NCBI GenBank assembly: GCA_000818945.1 | Contig: KN805383.1 | Coordinates: forward strand, 539,979 to 603,978 | Direction of reading: 5' to 3' | Origin: Schizochytrium sp. CCTCC M209059 | Taxonomy: Eukaryota; Sar; Bigyra; Thraustochytrida; Thraustochytriidae | Length of the DNA: 64,000 bases | In this document: piece after piece, positions 47,859 through 58,144 of the stretch | How the letters are laid out: the number at the start of each line of letters is the position of its first letter | Position numbering within the stretch: the first letter of the stretch is position 1 | Made by a program: the position numbers and the translations under genes | Notes under the pieces: generated by a model | The model's input: the letters and a program-made list of their open reading frames with translations, nothing else | The model's database searches: none | Told to the model about the DNA's origin: nothing

Positions 47859-50800
47859 CTACATGAGAAAGACCGTACAGCGATCAAAGTCATGGTTCAT
47901 GTCGTCAGCAACATAGTAAAAGACCGCGCGAGTAAGGAAAAAACTATACGCCACAAAACCGAGCAATATATACCAGCCATGATCGATGCGTGAGGTGACG
48001 CCAAAACAAACGCTCTCCTCGAGCGGAACGCCCACTTCATACAAGGCACGACCCAAAATCTGCGGACAGAATGTGAGGCCAGACGCAACCACGTCAAAGA
48101 ATTTAAACACTTCCAAGGACATGACGAGAAGCGTGGCGCAAATCACATTTGTCGAGTTCCAGGCATTGGAGATCCGGAACATCATAAGAAGTTGGTGCTT
48201 GCGGATGCTCGAAACGGGGACGAACCAAAGCACCATGGCTACGAGAATGCCGAGCGCTGGGGCAATGACAATCAAAAGCACATAGACCGCCAAGAGCAAA
48301 AGCTCGGCAAACAGGTTAGCCTCGCCGGCAGGATCCGCGTGCGGCAATGCCATCATAAGCGATGTCAAGGACATCCGACGGATTTTACCCGAGTCCTCGT
48401 CGACGCCAAAGAGATCCGCACCAATGCCAGCAAGTCCCATAAACTCGAACTCATACACGGGCTGTGAAAAGCTGAGCACAAAGGCTATCGGCCACATAAG
48501 CAACGCTAGACCCACGAGGGCGCGCGCCAGCTGATTCATCCAAGCAACGGCAGGGTCGGAGGCCGCAGAGGTATTCAGACTAAAGTCCACCATCGCGTCT
48601 CGGGTTGGAACTAGTTCGCCATCAATACGTGTCATGTCTTCGTGCTCCTGGACAACATCATCATAATGTGCACCCGGCACAAGTAAATTGTCTCCGCTTT
48701 CCATCGTGCCATCACGAAGGAGAAAATGTTCGAGGGCAGCTTCCTCGAGCGCTTCATCCATCGGATAATCTGGAACAGCGTGCAGCGAAGTGCGACTACG
48801 TGGGTCAAGCGCAGAAAGCGTCGCACTTAGTCCCGTGGCCTCGAGCCGCTGCGACTGCTTGACTTGAATTGCACGCAAATTATGCATGACGATATGATCA
48901 TGATAAAAGAGAATGAGGTGATTCATGAAGGTCGAGAGCGCTGCAGAGAGAAGAAACGAAATGAAACCCCACATTGGAACGCATTCAAAGTACGCCACGG
49001 CAAGGTTTTCGTCGAGAAACGGCATATACTTGGCTGGCGCCACGATGCTCGTGCGCATCGAAGCCGTCATGATCATAAATACATAAATGATGGCCATGAT
49101 CCATTTTCCCATGGACTCCATCGTTCGCAAAAGGTAGCCCCGGTGCTCTACGGTGAGCACGTTTGCAGGCGCAACCCAAGCATACGCGAGCATCGCCACG
49201 CGCAGCCACGGAAGCACTCCGGAGCAGAACCCGATAAATAAAAAGAATAAAAAGGCATGACCTTCCGCCAAAAGGTCGATGCAATAGTCCAGAGTCAGCG
49301 TGATCATGGGGATCTCACGGAAAGAGTCTCCGGCAAAATTCGCAAAGATCGTCACTCGACCCAATGTGAAAAAGTTGCCGGAAACAAAGAGCGCAAAGTT
49401 TGCGCCCAGCAAAGCGGCAATGAAGACGCCGGTGAAACGGCCAATCGAAGGGTGCGAAATCATCGGTCTGTCATGGCCTAATAGGTAGAGTCTGTCTGAC
49501 TCGGATACAACCTCACGAGGAGACTGCAGCAACGAGTTGCGTGACGATTCGCATTGCGAGACTTGCCGTCGAAAGTCTTGCACAAGTTCTCTGTGATCGA
49601 GGCTTTTGGGCGTTTCTCCCAAACTTTCACCACCGACACTCCCAGCCCTTCTTCGTTGCGAGCTCCCCATTGTCGCTGTCCTCGAGTCGACGACGTCTGA
49701 CTCACGGTCAAGGAAATCCCTCGATAGCCTCGGCGTCATCAAACGCTCATGCTGGTTATTGTCGTACCTCAGTGCAGAACTGTCGCGATGCGTGCTGCGC
49801 TCCAGAGCGAGAGCATCTTCGTCCTCATCTTGGTCAAGAGCCTTATGGCCAGCGTCAGAGTCCCTCTCGAGACTCTCCTCCTCGGTTGCTCCTTGTCTCG
49901 CTTTGAAGGCGCCTTCGGTTCCGAAAGACATCGGTGTGCCGTCAGCACCGCGACCACCACCATGGGTTGCCGAGGATCCACCCGTGTTAAGGAAGTCCGT
50001 GCGTAAAAGGGTCGTGGCGATGCGCGCGCTTTGGTGGTCACGCAACACCGAAGACTTTCGACGCGCCACAAATACCGCAAATGCGAAGCCGACGAGCATC
50101 AAAAGCGTCATAGCGATCATCATAGCCTTGATGGGAGGCAACCACCATGGCTTGACATACGTGTGCGGGTGCCAGCCTTTTTCGTCGAAAGATGGTCCCG
50201 AGAAACAGTTTTCTTGTAGAGAGGACAGGAGATTGTTCGTCGCATAATTTACATTGGCTCCGCGCATTAAATCGAAATTTGTTGCGTTGGTGAGAATTCC
50301 CGCAAGCCCTGGAAGAGCGTCCACTAGGAATTCGTTGAGAAGGATCTGAGACGTGTTCCTGGACGTAAAAGCGAGAGCCTCTTCAAGGTACGGTGAGGAA
50401 CAGTTAATGCAGCGAGCTGTCAAGCTGATATTCTCGAACGAAAGACCGAGGTTATCAATGCCCAGGGGCGCTGGCAAGGTTGTAAATTTGTCTCGGTGGT
50501 CACGCGTCAATCCCACAGGTTCTGGAAAAATCGAAGCGGCGCAGGTGGACAGAAGTCGACTCAACTGAAAGGCCTCCAACGTAATGACGTCAACAAGAAG
50601 CCGACTTGTCGCAAGCGCTCCTGCCGTGTCAGCACCCATAGTAACGACGATCTGATCCGCAATGGTTTTTCCCGATGCGGCCACACCTGAAATGCGCCAC
50701 GAAAGTTGAACTTGCGCTTCGAGGTCACGCGCCATGCAACCGACAGAGACATCTGTCAGAGCAGTAGGATCTGGATGCAGCATAATCGCGGCAATATGTG

Positions 50801-52697
50801 AAAGGCCCTGAAGCCTGAATTTCTCCACCTTGACCTCTGCGATAGCAGGTGGCGGCAATGATGGAAAGAAACCCCGTAAATCGAAGGGGCCCAAAAGCAA
50901 CGAGACGTCGGCTAGGTCAAGAACGTCAGTCTCGGCATCCCAAGCGTTGCCAAAGACATATCCAAGCGTCCAGCGAGCGACTTCGCCAATATTGAGCGCC
51001 CCAGTCACCCCAATAAAATCTTCTACAAACCAACTCATGGTTTCGACTGCAGTCGAAGTGTTCCATGAAAAAAGACGCGGCCGATGCGGCTGTGGAGGCC
51101 ATGCGCGACGAGGGCACTCGAGATTTGAGAGTCTTGGTTCGAAAGCGTAGCGACTCAAGGTTTGAGCCACAGCATCACCGTGCGACTGCACGAGCGCCCA
51201 TAGAGGCGAGGCAATGAGCTGGCGTCCAACTTGAATTGCAGCGTCTGAAACTCTAAAAAGATCGTCCGCGCCCTTGATTCGGAGCGAAGGCAATGCGAAG
51301 TCGTCTTTGATGCGTAGCTCGGCCAGGCTGAGATTGGCAAAGGCTCCGAGTACGCATGAAAGTGGGGCGCCCGCAAGACTTCCGATGGTAAGATTCTCGA
51401 GCGCCATTCGATCAAGGGCCGCAAGAAGGACAATTTCCACATCCATTGGGTCCACGGATAGCTCCACTGAGAACGTCTCGTCCAGTTCGACGTGCTGCGA
51501 AGACCCAGAATACGATTCGCGCACATGAAAGGTGGCATTTACAATCAGGCTGTCCGCGAGCTTGACCTTACTTCGCAGCGAATAGTTGCCGACAGGCTCG
51601 AGAAGCGTCAGTCGACGAAAGGAATCGAGACCTTGAATCCAGAGATCTTGCAAAAAGAGGGACAAGTCTACGTCAAAAAGAGTGCCCGAGCTCACGAGAA
51701 GCGAAGCGTTTCGAGCCAAAACCATGCGAGATCCCGGCCCACCTTCTAACATGGACTTGCGAATTGCTTCATTGATGAGGATCTGGCCCGACAGCGTCTC
51801 CGCGGCCAAGAGGTCGCGGGAAAGCGCGGCCGCATAATGGGTTGCAGCGTTGTTGGAAGAAAGGACCGTATCTTGCGGACCATACTGCGCGAGTCGCGGC
51901 GTGACCGTCTCCTCCAGCTTGTCAATGGAATCTGGATGATGCGGAAGCTCTTCACGAATGAACCAATCCGTGTTGAGGCGGAGGATATTGGTCCAAAAAC
52001 TTGTCGTCACAGTGGCGGAGCGTATGCCAAGGCAGAGCAATGGGTCCATGACCAAAGGTCCAAACCATGGAGCAAGCGCATTGAGAACTTCTTGGTCGAG
52101 CGCCGTAATGACGTGCAAATCGTCGTTGATGAGGCGAAACGACTCGTCCGTGTAGTGCACGCGTGCTTTGCAGCTTTTGACGCTAATGCTGGATGGCAAT
52201 CGACCGGTTCGTTGCTCAGGGTGGCGCTTCGCCCCCTTCCAATCAAATCTCCAACGTACGGTCATTTGGCTTGTTGGCGTGAAAATCTGAATGCCAAGAC
52301 GATGACGCTTACCAACGAGCTGATCATTTCCCGGTGAACGCGCCAAGGGTGGAGGCTCAATCCACAGATCTCCGCTGCAAGTGTGCGAGAGGTCTTGGAT
52401 TTCAAAGTCGACCTCGTACGCGTTTTTTCTGTCGTCAACATTCATATTCATTGGCCCCAGATGAATTCCTGCGCAGGAAAGTTTAATGGTGCAGTTGATC
52501 GTTTGCTGGCCCACAAGCAGAGGAATCGCAAAGTTCAAGGCAGGAAGGCCAATCTCCGCGTCCTCAAGCAGCCAATTGAGCAGGGTCGAGCCGCGGCCTG
52601 CATTTTCCGTTTCCGCAACTGCAGCGAGCGAGGACGTTGCTAGCAATACGATCGTCGCTGCGATGACAGCACGCGCGAGCGCGAAGACCCTCGTCAT
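47859..52697 (-). CDS. Large membrane protein: BPI-like lumenal region plus PqiA-like membrane modules
   Basis: 1612 residues, single exon. It begins with a signal peptide (MTRVFALARAVIAATIVLLATSSLAAVA is the leader; the mature part starts near ETENAG). Residues about 30-845 are lumenal or extracellular, with many N-glycosylation sequons and strand-rich segments such as CAGIHLGPMNM, and ALAPWFGPLVMDPLLC followed by a short helix, reminiscent of BPI/LBP-type lipid-binding proteins. One membrane helix (IKAMMIAMTLLMLVGFAFAV, about 855-875) leads to a Ser/Arg/Glu-rich cytosolic stretch. From about 1070 to the end are two multi-helix units resembling PqiA: FALFVSGNFFTLGR and AFLFFLFIGFCSGVLPWLRV, then RTMESMGKWIMAIIYVFMIM; and a second set after residue 1340. 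PqiA works in bacterial inter-membrane lipid transport. Function here is inferred. Confidence 0.65.
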   Translation of the reverse strand: MTRVFALARAVIAATIVLLATSSLAAVAETENAGRGSTLLNWLLEDAEIGLPALNFAIPLLVGQQTINCTIKLSCAGIHLGPMNMNVDDRKNAYEVDFEIQDLSHTCSGDLWIEPPPLARSPGNDQLVGKRHRLGIQIFTPTSQMTVRWRFDWKGAKRHPEQRTGRLPSSISVKSCKARVHYTDESFRLINDDLHVITALDQEVLNALAPWFGPLVMDPLLCLGIRSATVTTSFWTNILRLNTDWFIREELPHHPDSIDKLEETVTPRLAQYGPQDTVLSSNNAATHYAAALSRDLLAAETLSGQILINEAIRKSMLEGGPGSRMVLARNASLLVSSGTLFDVDLSLFLQDLWIQGLDSFRRLTLLEPVGNYSLRSKVKLADSLIVNATFHVRESYSGSSQHVELDETFSVELSVDPMDVEIVLLAALDRMALENLTIGSLAGAPLSCVLGAFANLSLAELRIKDDFALPSLRIKGADDLFRVSDAAIQVGRQLIASPLWALVQSHGDAVAQTLSRYAFEPRLSNLECPRRAWPPQPHRPRLFSWNTSTAVETMSWFVEDFIGVTGALNIGEVARWTLGYVFGNAWDAETDVLDLADVSLLLGPFDLRGFFPSLPPPAIAEVKVEKFRLQGLSHIAAIMLHPDPTALTDVSVGCMARDLEAQVQLSWRISGVAASGKTIADQIVVTMGADTAGALATSRLLVDVITLEAFQLSRLLSTCAASIFPEPVGLTRDHRDKFTTLPAPLGIDNLGLSFENISLTARCINCSSPYLEEALAFTSRNTSQILLNEFLVDALPGLAGILTNATNFDLMRGANVNYATNNLLSSLQENCFSGPSFDEKGWHPHTYVKPWWLPPIKAMMIAMTLLMLVGFAFAVFVARRKSSVLRDHQSARIATTLLRTDFLNTGGSSATHGGGRGADGTPMSFGTEGAFKARQGATEEESLERDSDAGHKALDQDEDEDALALERSTHRDSSALRYDNNQHERLMTPRLSRDFLDRESDVVDSRTATMGSSQRRRAGSVGGESLGETPKSLDHRELVQDFRRQVSQCESSRNSLLQSPREVVSESDRLYLLGHDRPMISHPSIGRFTGVFIAALLGANFALFVSGNFFTLGRVTIFANFAGDSFREIPMITLTLDYCIDLLAEGHAFLFFLFIGFCSGVLPWLRVAMLAYAWVAPANVLTVEHRGYLLRTMESMGKWIMAIIYVFMIMTASMRTSIVAPAKYMPFLDENLAVAYFECVPMWGFISFLLSAALSTFMNHLILFYHDHIVMHNLRAIQVKQSQRLEATGLSATLSALDPRSRTSLHAVPDYPMDEALEEAALEHFLLRDGTMESGDNLLVPGAHYDDVVQEHEDMTRIDGELVPTRDAMVDFSLNTSAASDPAVAWMNQLARALVGLALLMWPIAFVLSFSQPVYEFEFMGLAGIGADLFGVDEDSGKIRRMSLTSLMMALPHADPAGEANLFAELLLLAVYVLLIVIAPALGILVAMVLWFVPVSSIRKHQLLMMFRISNAWNSTNVICATLLVMSLEVFKFFDVVASGLTFCPQILGRALYEVGVPLEESVCFGVTSRIDHGWYILLGFVAYSFFLTRAVFYYVADDMNHDFDRCTVFLM

Positions 52698-53251
52698 CTC
52701 CAGTTGCTCTCGCCCTCTCGCACTCTCGTCGAGCCAAGACGCGTCGAGTCAAGTCGAGCCGCAACAAGACGAGACGAGAAAAGGTCTGCAGCGCCCTTGC
52801 CGAGGCCTCCGACGCGACGGATGACGCTGGGTCGTGCGCGGAAAGTCGCCGGGTCGCGCGCCTCGCCTGGCACAGAGAGAGAGCTCTTCGAGTCGAGCGC
52901 GACCCGCCGCCCCGCTCCGTTGAGAGCGAGCGAATGTGAGGCGACAACGAGGGGACGGCTGGCGCGGGGCGCCGGCCTCGTCCGCGCTCACTGCGAGCGT
53001 GGCGGTCTCTCGCACTCCCGCGGCGAGGCCTCACAAATTGGATTCTGCTGCGCTCCAGAAGAGCTCTGGGCATCAGATCGCAATCCTGGACCTGAGACGG
53101 GACGCTGCACGAAGATCTCGCGCGGGGCCTGGCAGCAGACGCGCGAGCCGAAGCCCGAGGCGACGCGGAGCCCGCCCGGGCTCGAGAAGAAGAAAGCAGA
53201 ACCGAGCAGAGGAGAGAGGTATAACCCACGCGGGTCTTGCTCGAGAGAGAG
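52698..53251. promoter_or_regulatory. Divergent promoter region, PqiA-like gene / TPR gene
   Basis: 554 bases between head-to-head ATGs, GC-rich, with no recognisable gene or named promoter element. Confidence 0.4.
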
Positions 53252-54718
53252 ATGCAGCGGCTTCTGGCGGCGACGGCGGCGGCGGCTGTGCGACGACAAC
53301 CTCCGCGACTGCAGCAGAGACTTGCGCACAAGCTAGTAAGGGCGCCTGCGCGCACCTCGTGGACCCTACCTCGCCAGGAATGCAGACTCGTACCGCGAGC
53401 GCGGCATTTCGCGTCGACGGCGTCCGACGAGCGAATTGCACGAATCGAGCACAGCCTCGCCGACTTCACGAGTCTCAAGAGTGAGGACAAGCTCGAGGAG
53501 GCAGCCTCGTGCCTCGAAGAATGCATCAAAACAGAATCTCAAGGCGAGAAAAATGCATGCACAGAGCTTGCCGCGGTTCACGCCCACCTGGGTCGTCTGT
53601 ACCTGGAACGCGGCAAGACGACCGAGGCCATGGGCGCCTTTACCGCGGCAAGTGAGATTTGCGCGAGCAACGATGCTATGCAAGTCGACAACCCCGTGTG
53701 GGCCTTCACCTTGGAGAGCGTGGCGCTTGGTTTTCACGGCATCCAAGACTACAATCGTGCCGATGCCTTCTTCCGCGAAGCGACGCGGGCATTCGCCACG
53801 TGTTATGGCGAGAAGAGCATGCCCGTGGTGAACGTGAAGAAACTCCTGTCTGATACTTTGGAAGCCAAACAGGACCTGGACGGGGTCATTGACATGCAGC
53901 AGGAAATTATCGATCTTCTTGAGCAAGATGACTTTGTCGACTTCAAGTTTGAGTTGGTGATGGCGCAATACGCGTCCGGCAGAGCCCACTTTCAAAAGGA
54001 GCGCTTTGACGCAGCCACTCTCATGGCGGAAAGGGCGCGAAGCCAACTGAGCAAGCTCGATCAGAGTCTTTCGAATGTCCAATTCTACATTGCACGGTGC
54101 GAGGAGCTTCTTGGTCACGTGCAGATGACAACCGCGGATAAAGAGGCTGCTTCCGATTTGTACAAGGCGGCACTTCAAAGTTTCCATCGCGCGCTCGGCG
54201 ACAAGGAATTTCAAAAGTACCCTAGCGTCGCCTACATGCTGACATCGCTCGGAACGGTCGAGCTCGGGCGAGGCAACGTGGACAAATCGCTCACGCTATT
54301 GACGCAGGCGCATCAAATGATGATAAAGTACCCGCACCCAGCGCAAGGATCCCTTGAGATGCTTTTGCACGCCTTGGGCTCGGCGCTCATGCACGACAAG
54401 CAATTCGAGGCCGCAATCGAAGTTTTTCTCGGCATCGTGGCCAAATCGGAGGATCCAATTCTGCAAGCGACCTCACTGCTTTACATTACCCAAGCCAACA
54501 TGCTTCAGTCAAAGTGCCACGAGACGCTTGAGTCGCTCGAGGTGACTGTAGATTATTTCCTCGAGCAGGAAGACAAGGGGCAGCTTGCAAGCATGTTTGA
54601 CGACAAATTGACAGACTGTCTTGCGGCGGTTCATGGGAGAATCTCGAGCAGCTTTACTGATGCTGACAAGAGTTACTTCAAACGTATCGTCGACAAGGTT
54701 GCCAAACTAAAAAACTAA
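53252..54718 (+). CDS. Mitochondrial tetratricopeptide-repeat protein
   Basis: 488 residues from the ATG at 53252 (MQRLLAATAAAAVRR). The first 55 residues are rich in Arg, Ala and Gln and free of acids, ending near RHFAST, a convincing mitochondrial presequence with an R-x-F/S-type cleavage context. The rest is helical, with TPR-like repeats: AAVHAHLGRLYLERGKTTEAMGAF, LGFHGIQDYNRADAFFREATRAF, SLGTVELGRGNVDKSLTLL and LGSALMHDKQFEAAIEVFLGIV. No catalytic domain is visible. TPR proteins of this kind act as assembly or import adaptors; the partner is unknown. Confidence 0.85.
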   Translation: MQRLLAATAAAAVRRQPPRLQQRLAHKLVRAPARTSWTLPRQECRLVPRARHFASTASDERIARIEHSLADFTSLKSEDKLEEAASCLEECIKTESQGEKNACTELAAVHAHLGRLYLERGKTTEAMGAFTAASEICASNDAMQVDNPVWAFTLESVALGFHGIQDYNRADAFFREATRAFATCYGEKSMPVVNVKKLLSDTLEAKQDLDGVIDMQQEIIDLLEQDDFVDFKFELVMAQYASGRAHFQKERFDAATLMAERARSQLSKLDQSLSNVQFYIARCEELLGHVQMTTADKEAASDLYKAALQSFHRALGDKEFQKYPSVAYMLTSLGTVELGRGNVDKSLTLLTQAHQMMIKYPHPAQGSLEMLLHALGSALMHDKQFEAAIEVFLGIVAKSEDPILQATSLLYITQANMLQSKCHETLESLEVTVDYFLEQEDKGQLASMFDDKLTDCLAAVHGRISSSFTDADKSYFKRIVDKVAKLKN

Positions 54719-55176
54719 GCGTTTCACGAGTCTGGGCATCCGAAGAACTAGGCTTCCTTCATCAATGCTGAAACGAGTAACTATTGTCAAGAGAGTTGTC
54801 AAATGCGACTTAAGATTGCGATTTGAACGGCGTGCATCCCAGAGATTGCAAAAAGTTTGCAAAAGGAATGGAAGAGACAACATGGAATCTCATAAATAAC
54901 GAACTTGGAGTCCATCGTGGACCCGCCAATAAAGTAAGCAAATATTGCATAACATTTTGATAAGATAAAGTCGGCTTCGATGACGCGTGCACGTGTTCAG
55001 GCGACGCGAAGGCAAATATATAAATGGAGTCCATTATTCAAACAAAAGCAACAACGAAAAGTAAGGATGTGAGATGTTGCCACGCGAGGAGAAGAGCAGC
55101 AGCGTTGTGGCATGGCATGGCATGGCATGGACTTTCAATCGCTGCGTCACCGTCCTGGAGAATGACCGTGACATTT
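54719..55176. other. Convergent 3' spacer
   Basis: AT-richer than its flanks, with a GGCAT run at about 55108-55130. No gene recognised. Confidence 0.4.
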
Positions 55177-57984
55177 TTATGGTACTGACAAAGCACTACT
55201 GCACTTTCGCTCATCGCTCGTTTCGCCATCTTCAGAAGGAGATGTGGCCTTGCTATCGATGCTAGGTTCCTCACGTACAGCGGGTGGGACAAACGGCCGT
55301 GCTTCTGCTCTCAAGGGCGTTAAACATGTGGCATCACTGCTGATCGAGTCTGGTTTTGTCGGGATTGGCGCAGACAACCGCGGAGGCTGCTCCGAAGTCT
55401 CCAGTTGCACAGACGAATCGCCAAAGGCCAGAGCGCTCGACTCGATGGGCACGGGAGGGACACCATCGGGGCCGACAATGGGCTCGAGCTTCTTCTTTTC
55501 TTCCTCCCAGACATGAGCCATGCGTTTCATCCAGGGATGCTGCAAAACTTGCTCGGCCGTAAGGCGGTGGTCCGGGTTCTTGCGCAGAAGCCCCTTGATA
55601 AGATCGACGTGATCGGCAGAGCACTTTGAAAAAACGGGATCGTGCGCAAAATCGAGCTCAGTGTGGATGGTGTTGTAGATAATGTCGTCCTTGCTCTCGC
55701 CGTCAAAGGGAAGCCGACCCCGGCGTACGAGGTAAATGATGACGCCAATGTTCCAGATATCAGCGGCCTTGCCGTAGCCCTGCGCCGTGAGTACCTCTGG
55801 GGCAACATACGAGAGCGTTCCACAGGCAAGCTTCATGACGCCGAGCGGCGAGATGAGCTTGCTGAGTCCAAAGTCGCAAATCTTGAGCGTAGCCGATGTG
55901 ATGGGATCGTCTTTGCTTCCAGAACAAAGAATGTTCTCCGGTTTAATGTCGCGATGCGCGACGCCGAGCATGTGCAGGTAGCGCACAGCCTCGGCAAGCT
56001 GGTACAAAATTGGGTACACCTCGTGCTCCTTGAGGCGCGCACGACCCACGATGCGGTCAAAGAGCTCGCCACCCCGCACAAATTCGAGCACGAGGTAAAT
56101 GTGGTTCAAGGACTCAAAGGTGTCGTAGAGCTGGATAATATTCGGGTGGTTGACGAGCTTGAGAACGGCAATCTCCGTGCGGAGGAGTTCTCGCTCCTTT
56201 TCGTTGAGCGCGGCCTTGTCGATCACTTTGACGGCGCGGTACTCCTTTTCATTTTCCGGTTTGTTGTCGTTAACACCGATGCGCTCGCACTTGTAGACGA
56301 TGGCGAATTTTCCGCGGCCAATCTTTTCGAGCTGGTTGTAGCGAGCGCTAAAGGGCACCACATTACTTGCCTTCTGAATGGCCTCGACCCAGGCATCGCG
56401 CTCGGCGGCAGTCTTTGCATAAAAGACGCGCGAGTCCCGCTCGCCGCCTTGGCTCGTGATGATCTCAAAGGGGAACATGTGCGCGCCGGCGCCCACGACG
56501 GGCGGACTGTGAATCTCCATATCGGCCGGAAGCGTGCGTCGCGTCTTGATGCTCACCTCGGAGAACTTGGACCGCAGCACGCGCTGCAAATCGCCTGCGA
56601 CATGGTGCGAGTGCGTCGAATCGCCGTCGTGCTGGTGTTGGCTGCGTTGCTGGTTAGAAAAGGCTGAATCGGCAGAGGCGAAGCCAACATCGTGTTTGCG
56701 GTTTCCGCGCGGAGACGTGGGCGCAGAGTGGGTGTGGGTGTCGCGCGCCGCTACATAGCACCCCTGCAAAAAGATGAGGCCGGCAGGCTGGTCGAAGCGA
56801 TTCGTGTAATAGTAATACAGGACCGAACCGCGGAGGATGAACATGCGACCACGTAGACCGCGCATGCGGCGCCCAGCCTTGTAAAGAACACCCGAGTACT
56901 CGTGGGGGTGTCCGGCCATTTGGGACTTGGCTTTGCGCATCGACTGCTCCCACTCGGCGTCAGACTCTTGGCCGCCATCGGAGAGCGCGCTCGCGGAACG
57001 AGGCACTGCAGGCGACGAGGAGTGCGTCTGGCGAGCCAAACCAAAGATGGAGCGGCGGCTGCGCGGGCCGCGCGGTTCTCCTCGCGAAGCGCCTGCGCCC
57101 TGAAGGAGACCCGGGCCAGGGGAAGGTGTCCGTCGGCCTCCGAACGGACTCGACGTGCGTCGCGGATATGGCGCCTCTTCGACGAGCTCGAGAGCGCCGT
57201 CGTCGGTGTCTGCATTGGCGTGCTTGTGCATGCTCACGTGCATGTGCGTCACTTCCTCGAGCGGGAAGACAGAGCTGAGAAAATCGAGGACCTCGGGCGT
57301 GCTGCGCACCCATTCACTGAATTGCTCCGAGCTTAGACAGTCGTCCTTGTTAAGGTCAAAGGTGGAGAAGGCGCTTTCTACGAGCTTGTTGACAATCTTG
57401 GCTGCAACTTCGCTGTCCGCGGTCGCGGCGCGAGATGCGATGTTTGCGATGTTGTCGCCGCTGGGCGAGGCTCTGTGCATGACGAGACGCTTGCGCAGGT
57501 TTTCGTTGCCGACCTTGGCACTAAGTTGGTAGAGCGAGTCGCGTGGCACCTGGTGCAGCATCGTGCGTAGCTCGGCCTTGCTAACCGTGTCGTTGTTGTC
57601 GATGTCGTAGATGCGAAAGATGACGCGCACCTTTTCTTCAAAGGTTCCACGCAGACAGAGCGCGAGGCCCGAAACAAATTCCTCAAAGTCCACGGCGCCC
57701 GTGTGTTTGTGGTCGAACACGTAGAAAAGGCGTTCTCCGTGCAGGCCTGGTAGGGGAAAGAACTTGAGAAAGGTGTCCTTGTCAATTGTGCGTCCGGGCG
57801 AACGTTGCGCCAGATCCTTGTAGCACATGCGAAGCATATCGAGTTCTGCGTGAGAGAACTTTTTGGAAAGAGACGCGGGAAGCTGTTCATGCTTTGCGTG
57901 GTGTCCGTCGGTACCTCCATGACTTCCGTGGTGACCGGGCCGTCCGTGGTGGCCATGATGGCCGTGCGAGTGAGCGTGGCCCAT
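55177..57984 (-). CDS. EF-hand / PH / CaMK-type serine-threonine protein kinase
   Basis: 935 residues from the ATG at 57984. The N-terminus MGHAHSHGHHGHHG fits the N-myristoylation pattern (Gly2, Ser6) and is a His-rich run that could bind metal. Residues about 80-250 hold EF-hand loops: DHKHTGAVDFEEF, DIDNNDTVSKAEL and DLNKDDCLSSEQF. A PH domain begins near residue 362 (SGVLYKAGRRMRGLRGRMFILRG) and is split by a Ser/His-rich insert before FPFEIITSQGGERDSRVFYAK and RDAWVEAIQKAS. The kinase (about 548-822) is complete: IGRGKFAIVY, RAVKVIDK, HRDIKPENIL, DFGLSK, GTLSYVAPEV. It is of CaMK/protein-kinase-D style. Calcium plus phosphoinositide input is implied by the domains. EF-hands ahead of PH ahead of kinase is an uncommon order. 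Confidence 0.93.
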   Translation of the reverse strand: MGHAHSHGHHGHHGRPGHHGSHGGTDGHHAKHEQLPASLSKKFSHAELDMLRMCYKDLAQRSPGRTIDKDTFLKFFPLPGLHGERLFYVFDHKHTGAVDFEEFVSGLALCLRGTFEEKVRVIFRIYDIDNNDTVSKAELRTMLHQVPRDSLYQLSAKVGNENLRKRLVMHRASPSGDNIANIASRAATADSEVAAKIVNKLVESAFSTFDLNKDDCLSSEQFSEWVRSTPEVLDFLSSVFPLEEVTHMHVSMHKHANADTDDGALELVEEAPYPRRTSSPFGGRRTPSPGPGLLQGAGASRGEPRGPRSRRSIFGLARQTHSSSPAVPRSASALSDGGQESDAEWEQSMRKAKSQMAGHPHEYSGVLYKAGRRMRGLRGRMFILRGSVLYYYYTNRFDQPAGLIFLQGCYVAARDTHTHSAPTSPRGNRKHDVGFASADSAFSNQQRSQHQHDGDSTHSHHVAGDLQRVLRSKFSEVSIKTRRTLPADMEIHSPPVVGAGAHMFPFEIITSQGGERDSRVFYAKTAAERDAWVEAIQKASNVVPFSARYNQLEKIGRGKFAIVYKCERIGVNDNKPENEKEYRAVKVIDKAALNEKERELLRTEIAVLKLVNHPNIIQLYDTFESLNHIYLVLEFVRGGELFDRIVGRARLKEHEVYPILYQLAEAVRYLHMLGVAHRDIKPENILCSGSKDDPITSATLKICDFGLSKLISPLGVMKLACGTLSYVAPEVLTAQGYGKAADIWNIGVIIYLVRRGRLPFDGESKDDIIYNTIHTELDFAHDPVFSKCSADHVDLIKGLLRKNPDHRLTAEQVLQHPWMKRMAHVWEEEKKKLEPIVGPDGVPPVPIESSALAFGDSSVQLETSEQPPRLSAPIPTKPDSISSDATCLTPLRAEARPFVPPAVREEPSIDSKATSPSEDGETSDERKCSSALSVP

Positions 57985-58112
57985 GCCGTTTGTTTTGCTT
58001 TTACAGCGAGGCCGAGCCCAGGTCGAACTCTATCTTTTCACGGTGTGCGGCGCTGCTGCTGGTGGTGGTGACAGTTGCCAGTCACCACGACGCGACAGCA
58101 AACGGACGGGTG

Positions 58113-58144
58113 CGAATGCGAATGCGAATGCGAATGCGAATGCG
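58113..58144. repeat. GAATGC hexamer array
   Basis: Five to six units of GAATGC; it reads RMRMRM or ANANAN in the forward frames, with no other coding support. Confidence 0.85.
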
